Below are positions 16,160-25,085 of a DNA stretch of 64,000 nt, piece by piece (position 1 is the stretch's first letter; every line of letters begins with the position of its first letter). The translations under genes were made by a program, and so were the position numbers. The stretch lies in the NCBI GenBank assembly GCA_014360015.1, contig JACIYJ010000001.1, forward strand, positions 248,001 to 312,000, in the 5' to 3' direction. This DNA comes from Candidatus Aminicenantota bacterium. Lineage in GTDB: Bacteria > Acidobacteriota > Aminicenantia > Aminicenantales > Saccharicenantaceae. The notes below the pieces were generated by a model. That model did not search any database and had not been told where the DNA came from. It worked only from the letters and a program-made list of their open reading frames with translations.

Positions 16160-17091
16160 AACCAGCGGTAGAAGTCCGGGAACTAACCAAGAAATTTGGC
16201 CAGTTTGTGGCTGTGGACCGTATTTCTTTTGAAGTCTGGCCGGGAACAGTCTTCGGCTTTCTTGGAGCCAACGGAGCCGGCAAATCCACCACCATCCGGA
16301 TGCTCTGTGGCCTGTTAACTCCGACTTCAGGAATGGCCTTAGTAGCTGGTTTTGATGTCTATAAAGAGTCAGACAAGATAAAGCAGGTTATCGGCTATAT
16401 GTCGCAGAAGTTTTCTCTTTATCAGGACCTGACAGTCAAAGAAAATCTGGAGTTTTTTGGTCGGGTTTATGGTCTTAAAAACAAAGAACTGGAAGCCCGT
16501 ATCGAGCGACTAAAAAAAATTACTGGCTTAGTAGGTCTGGAAAATTCTTTGACCGGAGACTTGCCTGTAGGCTGGAGGCAGCGTTTAGCTTTAAGCTGTG
16601 CTCTTCTCCATGACCCTGAAATCATTTTCTTAGACGAACCAACAGGCGGAGTTGATCCACTTTCCAGGAGGAATTTCTGGGACCTGATCTATGAGCTGGC
16701 CGAAAACGGTAAAACCGTCTTTGTTACCACCCATTATCTCGACGAAGCTGAATACTGCCATGAATTGAGGATAATCCATAACGGAAAAATTATCGCCGAA
16801 GGAAGCCCTCAAGAAATCAAGAAAAATTATTTTCCTGAAAACCTTTATGAGCTGGTTTGCCCTGAGCCGCTTGAAGCTTATGATAGTTTAAAAAGACTGC
16901 CTGAAGTCGAACAGATTTCTCTTTTCGGGAAAAAGTTGCATCTGTTGGTTAAGTCAGGTGAGATAGAAAAGGTAAAAGTTCAATTGAAGGGCAGCGGGTG
17001 GGGTGATTTTGAACTCAGGCCTGTTATTCCGACGATCGAAGATGTCTTCATCAGAAGACTGGAAGAAGTCGCCGGAGAAAAAGGAAAATAG
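16156..17091 (+). CDS. ABC transporter ATPase, C-terminal half of a split YbhF
   Basis: A 311-residue ATPase. The start at 16156 shares ATGA with the previous stop; a longer frame from 16036 only shadows that gene. Walker A G-A-N-G-A-G-K-S (37-44), Walker B I-I-F-L-D-E-P-T-G-G-V-D-P and the switch histidine in V-T-T-H-Y-L-D-E-A-E-Y-C are complete. The ABC signature is degenerate (L-P-V-G-W-R-Q-R-L instead of L-S-G-G-Q), as in the second half of E. coli YbhF. The two halves therefore complement each other: this one carries the catalytic histidine and its partner the canonical signature, so one composite ATP site is probably fully active. Confidence 0.92.
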   Translation: MKPAVEVRELTKKFGQFVAVDRISFEVWPGTVFGFLGANGAGKSTTIRMLCGLLTPTSGMALVAGFDVYKESDKIKQVIGYMSQKFSLYQDLTVKENLEFFGRVYGLKNKELEARIERLKKITGLVGLENSLTGDLPVGWRQRLALSCALLHDPEIIFLDEPTGGVDPLSRRNFWDLIYELAENGKTVFVTTHYLDEAEYCHELRIIHNGKIIAEGSPQEIKKNYFPENLYELVCPEPLEAYDSLKRLPEVEQISLFGKKLHLLVKSGEIEKVKVQLKGSGWGDFELRPVIPTIEDVFIRRLEEVAGEKGK

Positions 17092-17092
17092 C

Positions 17093-18229
17093 ATGGCCCT
17101 CCGAAGAATCAGACCGCTTATCAGAAAAGAATTTACTCAAATCAGGCGAGATCCGATTTATCTGACGCTTCTTCTGATTTTTCCTGTTTTTATCCTGATT
17201 CTCTATGGTTATGTTTTAAATTTTGACGTTAAACATCTGCCCATAGCCCTGGCCGATGAAGACAACAGCCGTTTCAGCCGGGAGCTCATAGAAAAAATCA
17301 CTTCAGGTGAATATTTTGACCTAAAATACCGGTTAAATTCCATGGCCGAAATCGACTCGCTTCTGGACCACGAAAAAATAAAATTAGCTCTGGTCATTCC
17401 GCAGGGATTTGCTCGGGACCTTCTTTCTGGTAAAAAACCACAGGTCCAGGTTATTGTTGACGGGACCAACTCCTCCAGTGCTTCGACCGGGCTCGGCTAT
17501 CTCAACGCCATCTTTCAGCAATATTCATTGAAACTCAATCTGGAGCTGCTGGAAAAAGTCGGGGCAGGGAAACTCGGTTTTCCGGTCGATGGTCGGATCA
17601 GAGTTTGGTACAACCCGGAGCTCAAGAGTTCAAAATTTTTAGTCCCGGGTCTGATGGCTTTTATTCTGATGATTATCATCGTCCTGGCCACTTCACTCTC
17701 GATCGTCAGAGAGAAAGAAAAAGGAACCATCGAGCAATTGCTCCTTTCACCTTTAAGCCCGGCTGAGATGATCATCGGTAAGATTATCCCGTATCTTCTG
17801 TTATCTTTAATTGGAGCCCACCTGGTTCTTCTGGCTGGCTGGGGGCTTTTTGGCATTGCCATCAGAGGAAACTATCCATTGCTTCTTCTGATTCTCATTA
17901 TCTTTCTTTTCTGCGGCCTGAGCCAGGGTATTCTGATTTCGGCTGTAGCTACTTCTCAGCAGGTGGCCTTTTTGCTGGCCGGTATCTCCACGCTCCTGCC
18001 GACCTTTGTCCTTTCAGGGTTTGTTTTTCCTATAAGAAACATGCCACTACCGGTTCAGGCCATCACTTACCTTATTCCAGCCCGTTATTTTCTGGTTTGC
18101 CTTCGGGCGATTATCTTAAAAGGTGTCGGACTGGCGGCCTTCTATCGAGAGGGAATCTTTATGGTTCTTTATGCTCTGATCATCACCCTGGTCAGTTTAA
18201 GAAGACTTGGTAAGAGTTTTGAAAAATGA
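17093..18229 (+). CDS. ABC-2 permease, YbhS-like
   Basis: A 378-residue permease starting at ATG 17093, just after the ATPase stop, with AAGGA upstream; a longer frame from 17003 overlaps the ATPase. The layout is one N-terminal membrane helix, a large periplasmic loop (about residues 45-180), then five or six helices, the ABC2_membrane_3 pattern. Typical segments are I-R-R-D-P-I-Y-L at the cytoplasmic elbow and E-K-E-K-G-T-I-E-Q-L-L-L-S-P before helix 3. It forms a heterodimer with the next permease, which overlaps by four bases. E. coli YbhFSR exports cations, tetracycline and cefoperazone; the substrate here is unknown. Confidence 0.92.
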   Translation: MALRRIRPLIRKEFTQIRRDPIYLTLLLIFPVFILILYGYVLNFDVKHLPIALADEDNSRFSRELIEKITSGEYFDLKYRLNSMAEIDSLLDHEKIKLALVIPQGFARDLLSGKKPQVQVIVDGTNSSSASTGLGYLNAIFQQYSLKLNLELLEKVGAGKLGFPVDGRIRVWYNPELKSSKFLVPGLMAFILMIIIVLATSLSIVREKEKGTIEQLLLSPLSPAEMIIGKIIPYLLLSLIGAHLVLLAGWGLFGIAIRGNYPLLLLILIIFLFCGLSQGILISAVATSQQVAFLLAGISTLLPTFVLSGFVFPIRNMPLPVQAITYLIPARYFLVCLRAIILKGVGLAAFYREGIFMVLYALIITLVSLRRLGKSFEK

Positions 18230-19347
18230 AGAAAATCCTGAGTCTGGTTAAAAAGGAACTCATTCAGGTCAGACGCGACCGACGGATGCTGCCCATAGTG
18301 CTTGTTGCTCCGGTCATTCAGCTTCTTATTCTGGGTTATGCGGTCAGTCTGGACATTAGAAATATTCCGACAGTTGTTCTTGACCAGGACCATACCCGGA
18401 GCAGCCGTGAGTTTCTGTCCGAAATTTTTAACACTGGCTATTTCCAGGATATAGGCCGGATCCATTCCCTGAAAGAGGTGGATGAATCCATTGATCAAGG
18501 CAAAGCGGCGGTAGCAGTGGTCATTCCACCGGACTTTGAGCGAAATCTGATTAGCGGGAAACCGGCTTTATTTCAGGCAATCGTGGACGGCACTGAAACA
18601 CAAACGGCTACGGTCGGAGTCAATTATCTGGAGATGATTTCCCGGCGATTCAGCCAAAAGATAATCTTTCAGGTTCTGGAGAATAGACAGAAAGGCTTTA
18701 AACCGGTGGTGGTTCAGCCAGAGGTCAGGGTTTTCTTCAATCCAGCTCTCCTTAGCCGGAATTTCCTTCTGCCTGGAATTTTCGGTCTACTGCTCATGGT
18801 GATGACTGTGATTCTCACTTCAATGGCCATTGTCAAAGAAAGAGACCAGGGAACCATGGAACAGCTCATAGTCACACCCTTAAAGCCCCTCGAAATCATC
18901 ATCGGAAAACTGCTGCCGTTTTTTATCATCGGGACAGTGGATGTTTTTCTGATTTTTGCGGTAACTAATTTCTGGTTCAGACTTCCGCTCAGAGGAAGTT
19001 TTCTGCTTCTGTTAGCTTTGAGTATGCTTTATATGCTCAGCACCCTTGGAATCGGACTTTTTGTTTCTACTTTAACTAAAACTCCCCAGCAGGCCATGTT
19101 GACTTCGTTTTTCTTCATGATTCCGATGCTGCTCCTTTCTGGCTTCGTTTTTCCGATCGAGAACATGCCCCGCTTTTTCCAGTGGTTGACCGCGGTCATT
19201 CCCTTGCGCTATTACCTGGTTATCCTTCGGGGGATTTTCTTAAAGGGCGTTGGTTTCGAGGCTCTTTATGATGAGACGCTGGTCTTGGTGGTTCTGGCGG
19301 TAGCCATCAACCTTTTCAGCGTTCTCAGATTCCGCCGCCTTGACTGA
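18226..19347 (+). CDS. ABC-2 permease, YbhR-like
   Basis: A 373-residue paralogue of the preceding permease with the same topology: an N-terminal helix after V-R-R-D-R-R-M-L-P-I-V, a periplasmic domain, and a C-terminal helical bundle introduced by E-R-D-Q-G-T-M-E-Q-L-I-V-T-P. Its start shares ATGA with the previous stop, so the pair should be made in equal amounts. It ends the operon tetR-hlyD-ABC-ABC-permease-permease, whose gene order matches E. coli cecR-ybhGFSR. Confidence 0.92.
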   Translation: MKKILSLVKKELIQVRRDRRMLPIVLVAPVIQLLILGYAVSLDIRNIPTVVLDQDHTRSSREFLSEIFNTGYFQDIGRIHSLKEVDESIDQGKAAVAVVIPPDFERNLISGKPALFQAIVDGTETQTATVGVNYLEMISRRFSQKIIFQVLENRQKGFKPVVVQPEVRVFFNPALLSRNFLLPGIFGLLLMVMTVILTSMAIVKERDQGTMEQLIVTPLKPLEIIIGKLLPFFIIGTVDVFLIFAVTNFWFRLPLRGSFLLLLALSMLYMLSTLGIGLFVSTLTKTPQQAMLTSFFFMIPMLLLSGFVFPIENMPRFFQWLTAVIPLRYYLVILRGIFLKGVGFEALYDETLVLVVLAVAINLFSVLRFRRLD

Positions 19348-19430
19348 ATAGAAAGGATAGTTAGTCAACTGGTTTGAATTTGGATAACCTCTATTACCAG
19401 AAAATGATCTACAATCGAATTTTAATCTGC

Positions 19431-19473
19431 GAAATAAAATCGGCTTTCTGATTTCTGGCGAAGATTTTATTTC
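19431..19473. terminator. Long-loop inverted repeat between convergent ybhR-like gene and queA
   Basis: GAAATAAAATC (19431-19441) and its exact complement GATTTTATTTC (19463-19473), with a 21-nt loop. Three further pairs form after a 2x2 mismatch. It sits in the 124-bp convergent gap and touches the queA stop codon, so it could end transcription from both sides. It is AU-rich and lacks a strong T run. Confidence 0.4.
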
Positions 19474-20524
19474 AGAGAATCAACATGCAATCTCCATAAG
19501 AAAAAAACCGGTACCGCTGGCGAACGGCCTCACGATATGCTTGTCTGATAAGGTCATAACCGCCAAAAGCGCTGACTAACATTAGCAGGGTGGAGCGGGG
19601 TAGATGGAAATTGGTTAGCAGTCTGTCTACCACCTTGAATTGATATCCTGGGTAAATAAAAAGAGAAGTACTATTCTGCCCTGGAACAAGACCGTTTTCG
19701 GTCCAGGCACTTTCTAAGGTTCGGACCACGGTGGTGCCTACGGCAGTAATTCGGCGACCTTCTTTTTTAGCCCGATTGATGGCAGCCGCTGTCTTTTCTG
19801 AGATGTAAAACGATTCTTCCAGCATCCGATGTTCAGTGACTTTTTCCACTCTCACCGGCTGAAAGGTGGCCAGTCCGACATCGAGAGTAACGGTCAGGAT
19901 TTCCACCCCTTTTTTCTTTAGCTCAGCCAGAGTATTTTCAGTGAAATGAAGGCCGGCGGTGGGAGCAGCAATGGAACCGTCTTTTGAAGCATAGACCGTT
20001 TGATAGCGTTCAAGGTCAATCGTCTTCAATCTCGGGTCATCTTTCTTTCTTTTGATGTATGGGGGCAGGGGAGGAGTGCCAATCTCTTTGAGCTTTTCTC
20101 TGACTTCGGTGGTGTTGAATTCCAGTACCCGATGTCCGAGTTGACTGCGGGCCGCTACCCGGGCTACGAACTGGCTGTCAAAAATCAGAACCTCTCCTTC
20201 TTTAACTTTTCTGGCCGGTCGGCAGAGAACTTCCCAGACACCAGGCTTCAATTCTTTGACAAACAGAAATTCGATAGCCTTTCCCTGGCTACCTTTTATA
20301 TAGGCCCAGGCTCTGGCCGGGATGACCCGGGAGTCGTTGAGAACCAGAACGTCTCCCTGAGTGAAATATTCCAAAATATCCTTGAAGTGGCGATGCTCAA
20401 TCTTTTGCCCATTCCGCCAGACAACCATCATCCGGGAATCGTCCCGGTTGGGCAATGGCTGCTGGGCAATGAGCTCAGCCGGCAGTTCAAAATCGTAGTC
20501 AGAAATCAGGATTCTTTGGGTCAT
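19472..20524 (-). CDS. queA: S-adenosylmethionine:tRNA ribosyltransferase-isomerase
   Basis: Transfers and isomerises the ribosyl group of SAM onto preQ1-modified tRNA, making epoxyqueuosine at wobble position 34. The 350-residue sequence shows Y-D-F-E-L-P-A-E-L-I-A-Q-x-P near the start, L-N-D-S-R-V-I-P-A-R, A-A-P-T-A-G-L-H-F and N-F-H-L-P-R-S-T-L-L-M-L-V-S-A-F-G-G, all family signatures. It lies 8 bp after ruvB at the end of the yebC-ruvCAB operon, a linkage seen in many bacteria. No queF or tgt follows. Confidence 0.96.
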   Translation of the reverse strand: MTQRILISDYDFELPAELIAQQPLPNRDDSRMMVVWRNGQKIEHRHFKDILEYFTQGDVLVLNDSRVIPARAWAYIKGSQGKAIEFLFVKELKPGVWEVLCRPARKVKEGEVLIFDSQFVARVAARSQLGHRVLEFNTTEVREKLKEIGTPPLPPYIKRKKDDPRLKTIDLERYQTVYASKDGSIAAPTAGLHFTENTLAELKKKGVEILTVTLDVGLATFQPVRVEKVTEHRMLEESFYISEKTAAAINRAKKEGRRITAVGTTVVRTLESAWTENGLVPGQNSTSLFIYPGYQFKVVDRLLTNFHLPRSTLLMLVSAFGGYDLIRQAYREAVRQRYRFFSYGDCMLIL

Positions 20525-20532
20525 GGTGATTC

Positions 20533-21546
20533 TTAAAAAAGCTTTTTCTGATCGGCTGGAGGCTTGAATCCAAGATGCTTATAGGCCTTAGGCGTAACCC
20601 TGCGTCCGCGTAGAGTCCTTTCCAGAAAACCCAGACGCATCAGGTAAGGCTCGTAAATGCATTCTATGGTCTCTTTTTCTTCATCAATGGCTGCGGCAAT
20701 GGTATTGATGCCGACCGGTCCACCGCCAAAATTTTCCATTATGGTAAGCAGGATTTTTCTGTCCACATCATCCAGACCTAAGGCATCAACTTCCATCTGG
20801 TCCAGTGCCTGTCGAGCAATTTTAGCATCTATCCGGCCGTCCCCCTTAACTTCGGCAAAATCGCGAACCCGACGCAGCAGGCGGTTGGCGATTCTGGGGG
20901 TACCGCGGGCCCTTCTCGCAATCTCTTCTGCCCCGTTATCTTCAATTTTTACCCCAAGAATTCTGGCCGACCTGAGAATTATCTTCTTCAGATCCTCTTC
21001 CTGATAATAATCCAGCCTGTGGACAATACCAAAACGGCTACGCAGTGGAGCCGTGATTTTACCGGCCCGGGTGGTGGCTCCGACTAAGGTGAATCTCTTG
21101 ATTTTCAACTTGTGGCTTCTGGCTCCAGGACCCTGGCCGATGATGACATCCAGGCTGAAATCTTCCATGGCTGAGTAAAGGATTTCTTCAAGCGAAGGAT
21201 GAAGCCGGTGAATTTCATCGATGAATAAAATCTCTTTATCCTGCAGGCTGGTCAGGATGGCAGATAAATCTCCGGCTTTTTCGATTACCGGGCCAGAAGT
21301 CGGTTTGATGCCGACCCCCAGTTCTTTGGCAATGAGATAAGCTAGGCTGGTTTTACCCAGTCCGGGCGGTCCATAGAGAAGCACGTGGTCAAGGTTTTCG
21401 TTACGCTTTTTGGCGGCCTGGATAAAAATTTTTAGGTTAGTCTTGACATTTTCCTGGCCGATAAAGTCCTCAAATTTTTGCGGTCGGAGACTGTCTTCAA
21501 AGAGAAGGTCTTCCTTAGTTTTAACCGGAGTCAGGATGGCCGGCAT
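20533..21546 (-). CDS. ruvB: Holliday junction branch-migration ATPase RuvB
   Basis: AAA+ motor of the RuvAB complex that drives Holliday-junction migration during recombinational repair. The 337 residues are normal length. Walker A G-P-P-G-L-G-K-T, Walker [10 protein letters not shown], sensor I G-A-T-T-R and the arginine-finger region A-P-L-R-S-R-F-G are visible, then the winged-helix domain ending G-R-R-V-T. It follows ruvA by 33 bp. Confidence 0.97.
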   Translation of the reverse strand: MPAILTPVKTKEDLLFEDSLRPQKFEDFIGQENVKTNLKIFIQAAKKRNENLDHVLLYGPPGLGKTSLAYLIAKELGVGIKPTSGPVIEKAGDLSAILTSLQDKEILFIDEIHRLHPSLEEILYSAMEDFSLDVIIGQGPGARSHKLKIKRFTLVGATTRAGKITAPLRSRFGIVHRLDYYQEEDLKKIILRSARILGVKIEDNGAEEIARRARGTPRIANRLLRRVRDFAEVKGDGRIDAKIARQALDQMEVDALGLDDVDRKILLTIMENFGGGPVGINTIAAAIDEEKETIECIYEPYLMRLGFLERTLRGRRVTPKAYKHLGFKPPADQKKLF

Positions 21547-21579
21547 TTTTACTCCTGCCTTCTATTCAATTTAACTCAA

Positions 21580-22167
21580 TCATATTCTGGACATTCTCTT
21601 AAGGCATTCTCTTAAAAGCAGGTCAAAACCTGACTGCGGTCCGAGTGACGACAGAGTCAGGTCAACCACCTGCTCTGATTCTTTTCTCCTGAAACCAAGG
21701 TTAACCAGAGCCGAAATCAGGTCTTCTCTTTCCTTAGACTCTTTTTTGGACAGGACTTTTTCTTTCTTTTCAATCTTATCCGACAGCTCCATAACCACCC
21801 GGAGAGCGGTTTTCTTGCCAATTCCTGGAATCATGGAGATGCGAGAAACATTGGTGCACTTAACGGCTTCTTCCAGTTCAGACGGCTCAATTCCCGAAAG
21901 AATATTCAGAGCCAGCTTCGGACCAATGCCTGAGATGTTTATCAACTTCAGGAAAAGATTTTTTTCTTCCTGGCTGAAGAAGCCAAAAAGCGTGAGAGAA
22001 TTTTCAGTCAGGTGAGTGTAAGCCTGAAGTTCAACTGTGGAGCCGACTTCACCCAGCTTGAAATAAGTGGAGAGAGGGATGAGCAGGGAATACCCCACTC
22101 CATTGGTCTCCACCACCACTTCACCCGGTTTCTTTTGCAGAAGCTTTCCTCTGACGTAAGCAATCAT
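21580..22167 (-). CDS. ruvA: Holliday junction-binding subunit RuvA
   Basis: Tetrameric DNA-binding partner of RuvB. At 195 residues it has the N-terminal OB domain (M-I-A-Y-V-R-G-K-L), the double helix-hairpin-helix with I-S-G-I-G-P-K-L-A and I-P-G-I-G-K-K-T-A that grips junction arms, and a C-terminal RuvB-contact domain (L-V-N-L-G-F-R-R-K-E). Its start overlaps the ruvC stop by four bases, indicating coupled translation. Confidence 0.96.
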   Translation of the reverse strand: MIAYVRGKLLQKKPGEVVVETNGVGYSLLIPLSTYFKLGEVGSTVELQAYTHLTENSLTLFGFFSQEEKNLFLKLINISGIGPKLALNILSGIEPSELEEAVKCTNVSRISMIPGIGKKTALRVVMELSDKIEKKEKVLSKKESKEREDLISALVNLGFRRKESEQVVDLTLSSLGPQSGFDLLLRECLKRMSRI

Positions 22168-22676
22168 ATGGTCTCTTTTTTTGAGTTTTCTTCAATCTTC
22201 GTCAAAAACAGTCGATGATTGAGGTGACAGATGGCCGCGGCTAAAGCGTCAGAAGCGTCGAGCGGCATCCGGTCGTCGTCTAAGTTGAGAAGAATTTTAA
22301 CCATTCGCTGGACCTGGTCTTTTTCAGCCTGACCGAAGCCGGTCACTGCCTTTTTTATTTCCAAAGCTGAATATTCAAAAAGCTGACGGTTCTTAGAAGC
22401 TACTGCTACCAGCACAGCACCCCTGACCTGACCCAGAGAAATGGCTGTCCGGACGTTTCGAGCGTAAAAAGGATTTTCAATGGCCACTTCTTCGGGCGAA
22501 AAGCGGTCGATGATATTTTCCAGTTCAGTCCGGATTTCATTCAGGCGTTGGTGAAAAGCAGATTGGCGTTCGGGCTTGATGATTCCATAAACCAAAGCCT
22601 GAAGGGTATCTCCCTTACTTTCGATGATACCAAATCCCGTGGACTGGAGGCTGGGGTCTATCCCAAGAACCCTCAT
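22164..22676 (-). CDS. ruvC: Holliday junction resolvase RuvC
   Basis: RNase H-fold endonuclease that cuts Holliday junctions in symmetric strands. Within 170 residues the acidic catalytic residues appear as G-I-D-P-S-L (D7), V-A-I-E-N-P-F-Y and D-A-S-D-A-L-A-A-A-I-C-H, and the D-N-A-contacting stretch A-R-N-V-R-T-A-I-S-L-G-Q is standard. It lies 21 bp after yebC and overlaps ruvA by four bases. Confidence 0.96.
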   Translation of the reverse strand: MRVLGIDPSLQSTGFGIIESKGDTLQALVYGIIKPERQSAFHQRLNEIRTELENIIDRFSPEEVAIENPFYARNVRTAISLGQVRGAVLVAVASKNRQLFEYSALEIKKAVTGFGQAEKDQVQRMVKILLNLDDDRMPLDASDALAAAICHLNHRLFLTKIEENSKKETI

Positions 22677-22697
22677 TTATTAGGCCATTCTCTTAAT

Positions 22698-23453
22698 TTA
22701 ACTGGCAGCTGAGTATCTGGAAATTTCTTCTTCGCTGATGTCGAAGTTAGCCGAGACGGTCTGAACATCGTCGTGGTCTTCCAGCTCTTCGATCAGCTTC
22801 AGACATTGTTCTGCCTGTTTGCCTTCGAGTTTAACGTAATTCTGGGGGAGATAGCCGACGTTGGAAGCTGAGATTTCTATGTTGTTCTGCTTGAGGGCTT
22901 CAAGCACGGCTTCATAATTTTCCGGGGTGGTGATGATTTCAAAGTTGCTGCCATCGTCCTTAACATCTTCGGCGCCGGCGTTCAGGGCGATCTCCAGGAG
23001 CTTTTCTTCATCGACCTTAGATTTTTCGACATCAATATAGCCCTGTCTTTTGAACATCCAGGCCACGCAGCCGGATTCACCCATCCGGCCGCCGAACTTG
23101 GAGAAGATATGTCGCAATTCAGCCACCGTCCGGTTTTTATTGTCGGTTAAGGCTGTGATGTAGATGGCCACCCCGCCCGGTCCGTAGCCTTCATAAACCA
23201 CTTCTTCATAAGCAGCGCCTTCTATCTGGCCTGTGCCCTTCATTATAGCTCGTTTTATGTTTTCAGCCGGCATATTTACGGCTTTGGCGTCGGCGATAGC
23301 CTTCCTCAGCCGTGGGTTCTTATCAGGATCCCCGCCGCCCTGGCGTGCAGCTACACTGATTTCTCTGATCAGTTTGGTGAACAACTTGCCTCGCTTGGCA
23401 TCAACAACTGCTTTCTTATGTTTAATAGAATGCCATTTTGAATGCCCAGACAT
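22698..23453 (-). CDS. yebC: YebC/PmpR/TACO1-family protein
   Basis: A 251-residue member of the YebC family. Such proteins have been described as DNA-binding regulators, and more recently as factors that help ribosomes through difficult sequences such as polyproline. The start at 23453 ([14 protein letters not shown]) is the invariant family N-terminus and follows AAAAGGAG; a frame from 23507 adds 18 unrelated residues. The segment [15 protein letters not shown] is conserved, and the C-terminus is acidic. First gene of the yebC-ruvCAB-queA operon. Confidence 0.95.
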   Translation of the reverse strand: MSGHSKWHSIKHKKAVVDAKRGKLFTKLIREISVAARQGGGDPDKNPRLRKAIADAKAVNMPAENIKRAIMKGTGQIEGAAYEEVVYEGYGPGGVAIYITALTDNKNRTVAELRHIFSKFGGRMGESGCVAWMFKRQGYIDVEKSKVDEEKLLEIALNAGAEDVKDDGSNFEIITTPENYEAVLEALKQNNIEISASNVGYLPQNYVKLEGKQAEQCLKLIEELEDHDDVQTVSANFDISEEEISRYSAAS

Positions 23454-23482
23454 AGTTTTCTCCTTTTCTTGAGTGCAGAAAA

Positions 23483-23511
23483 ATTTTAGCATATTTAAAT
23501 TCATCAAGCAA
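23483..23511 (-). promoter_or_regulatory. Promoter of the yebC-ruvCAB-queA operon
   Basis: On the minus strand TTGCTT (23506-23511), a 17-bp spacer and TAAAAT (23483-23488) with an upstream TG (extended -10), 29 bp before yebC. The remaining 23512-23729 holds no gene; a GCCTT/AAGGC hairpin near 23550-23570 may be a weak terminator of the upstream permease gene. Confidence 0.55.
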
Positions 23512-23729
23512 ACGATTAGCCCATTTTCTTAATTAAAGAGGCCTTATTTCTAAAAAGGCTTTAAAATAAGACACTCATTGAGCTAAAAAGAGGCAGGTTT
23601 CAGAGGAGAACGGTTGAAGTTTTGCTTATTGCACACAACCGCCGAACAGAAGAAGCAGTAAGACGATGAGCCAATCGTAGTAATTTGAGGCAGTTCGGTC
23701 TGATTTCTGATAGAGTCAGACTAAAGGTT

Positions 23730-25085
23730 TTAAATTTTATTTTCTGTAGCTGCAGTTCTGGCAGAATTACCTTTCATTCTGGAGCTCAGATAATAGAAAA
23801 TCAGGCCGGAAAGAGTAATCAGGATTCCGGCCAGCGATTCCTTGGGTCGATACAAAAGGCCGTAAATTATTATCCATGATTGAAAGACCAGAAAAAATAG
23901 AGGAGTCAGAGGATAGCCCCAGGTTTTATATTCTCTTTCGGAGTGTTTGTGCCTCATTATGACCCCCAGCACTGTCAGGAAAGTCGAAAGATTCAGAGTA
24001 AAGCCGGTAAAAATAATCATCCGCTCAAAACCTGAAGTCAGAATATAAATAACTGAAAAAAGCCCCTGAATGATAATGGCTAAAAACGGAATATCCTTTG
24101 AACTCTTCCGCGAAAGCCAGCGAAACAGGTGATGATCTTCACCCATAACCATCGAGACCCTGGGACCGGCAATAATCATAGAAGAGACCGAAGCCAGAAG
24201 AAGAAGGGAAATGAGGCCGGACATAATCATCCCGCCCTGTTGGCCAAAAATCCTGGCAGCAAAAATGTGTCCCACCTCAACCCTGCCAGCCATTTCGCTT
24301 ATAGGGATGGAATAAAGAAAAACAAAGTTAAGCAGGACATACATTACCATGACCAGAGCTGTGCCGGTGATGAGGCTCAGGGGGACATTACGTTTGAGAT
24401 TGGTCACCTCGTCGGCGATGTAGGCTGCAGCGTTCCACCCAGAATATGAATAAGAGACAAAAAACATGGCGATGGCAAAAGCCGGGCTGAGAATATTATT
24501 TAAAGCAGTGGAGTCAAGGGCAAGGCTGACTGAACTCTGGCCGCCATATTTTAAGCCGGCAGCAATCAGGAAAAAAATAATTGAGACATTGATGGTGGTA
24601 AAAAGATTCTGGACCTTAGCGCCGGCTATTTTGTTGACCGCGTGAATGGTGGTAAAAACCACCACCACCAGCAAGGCCAGGATTTTGGTAGAAGTCAGGC
24701 CAGCAATCAGATGATCTCCGCGGTTAATAAGTTCCGGGCTCAAGAGACTTTTAAAATAGCTGGCAAAGGCTACAGCGGAAGCGGCCACTGGCGCGGCAAA
24801 TCCCACCAGAAATGAAATCCAGCCGGCCAAAAAGCCCACTGCCGGATTGTACATCCGGGAGAGAAAATGATATTCGCCGCCACAGCGGGGCATCAGGACC
24901 ACGGCTTCAGAATAAGTCAGGGCTCCAGCTAAAGCCACCAGACCACCTAGCACCCAGAGTAAAATTATTGCCAGACCGGAGCTGAGGCTTTTAACCTGAA
25001 AGCCCAGGCTGGTAAAAACGCCGGTACCAACCATATTGGCCACAACCAGAGCCACGGCCGTATAAAGCGTATATTTAGATTTCAT
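23730..25085 (-). CDS. APC-family amino acid permease
   Basis: A 451-residue inner-membrane carrier with about 12 hydrophobic helices. Helix 1 has the unwound G-T-G-V-F-T-S-L-G motif that binds the amino acid backbone in the LeuT fold, and A-G-A-L-T-Y-S-E-A in helix 2 is usual for the LAT/APA branch. Import by proton symport or exchange is likely, with the amino acid unknown. It overlaps the upstream exported-protein gene by 11 bp, so both come from one transcript. Confidence 0.9.
   Translation of the reverse strand: MKSKYTLYTAVALVVANMVGTGVFTSLGFQVKSLSSGLAIILLWVLGGLVALAGALTYSEAVVLMPRCGGEYHFLSRMYNPAVGFLAGWISFLVGFAAPVAASAVAFASYFKSLLSPELINRGDHLIAGLTSTKILALLVVVVFTTIHAVNKIAGAKVQNLFTTINVSIIFFLIAAGLKYGGQSSVSLALDSTALNNILSPAFAIAMFFVSYSYSGWNAAAYIADEVTNLKRNVPLSLITGTALVMVMYVLLNFVFLYSIPISEMAGRVEVGHIFAARIFGQQGGMIMSGLISLLLLASVSSMIIAGPRVSMVMGEDHHLFRWLSRKSSKDIPFLAIIIQGLFSVIYILTSGFERMIIFTGFTLNLSTFLTVLGVIMRHKHSEREYKTWGYPLTPLFFLVFQSWIIIYGLLYRPKESLAGILITLSGLIFYYLSSRMKGNSARTAATENKI

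Noticed and set aside
20000..20536. 178-codon open frame on the plus strand
   Set aside because: Antisense to queA with unnatural composition; a shadow frame.
23626..23715. Short minus-strand frame ending Y-Y-D-W-L-I-V-L-L-L-L-F-G-G-C-V-Q, like a small hydrophobic or lipoprotein tail
   Set aside because: No start codon or ribosome site after the upstream stop, only about 29 codons; could be a relic but evidence is too thin.
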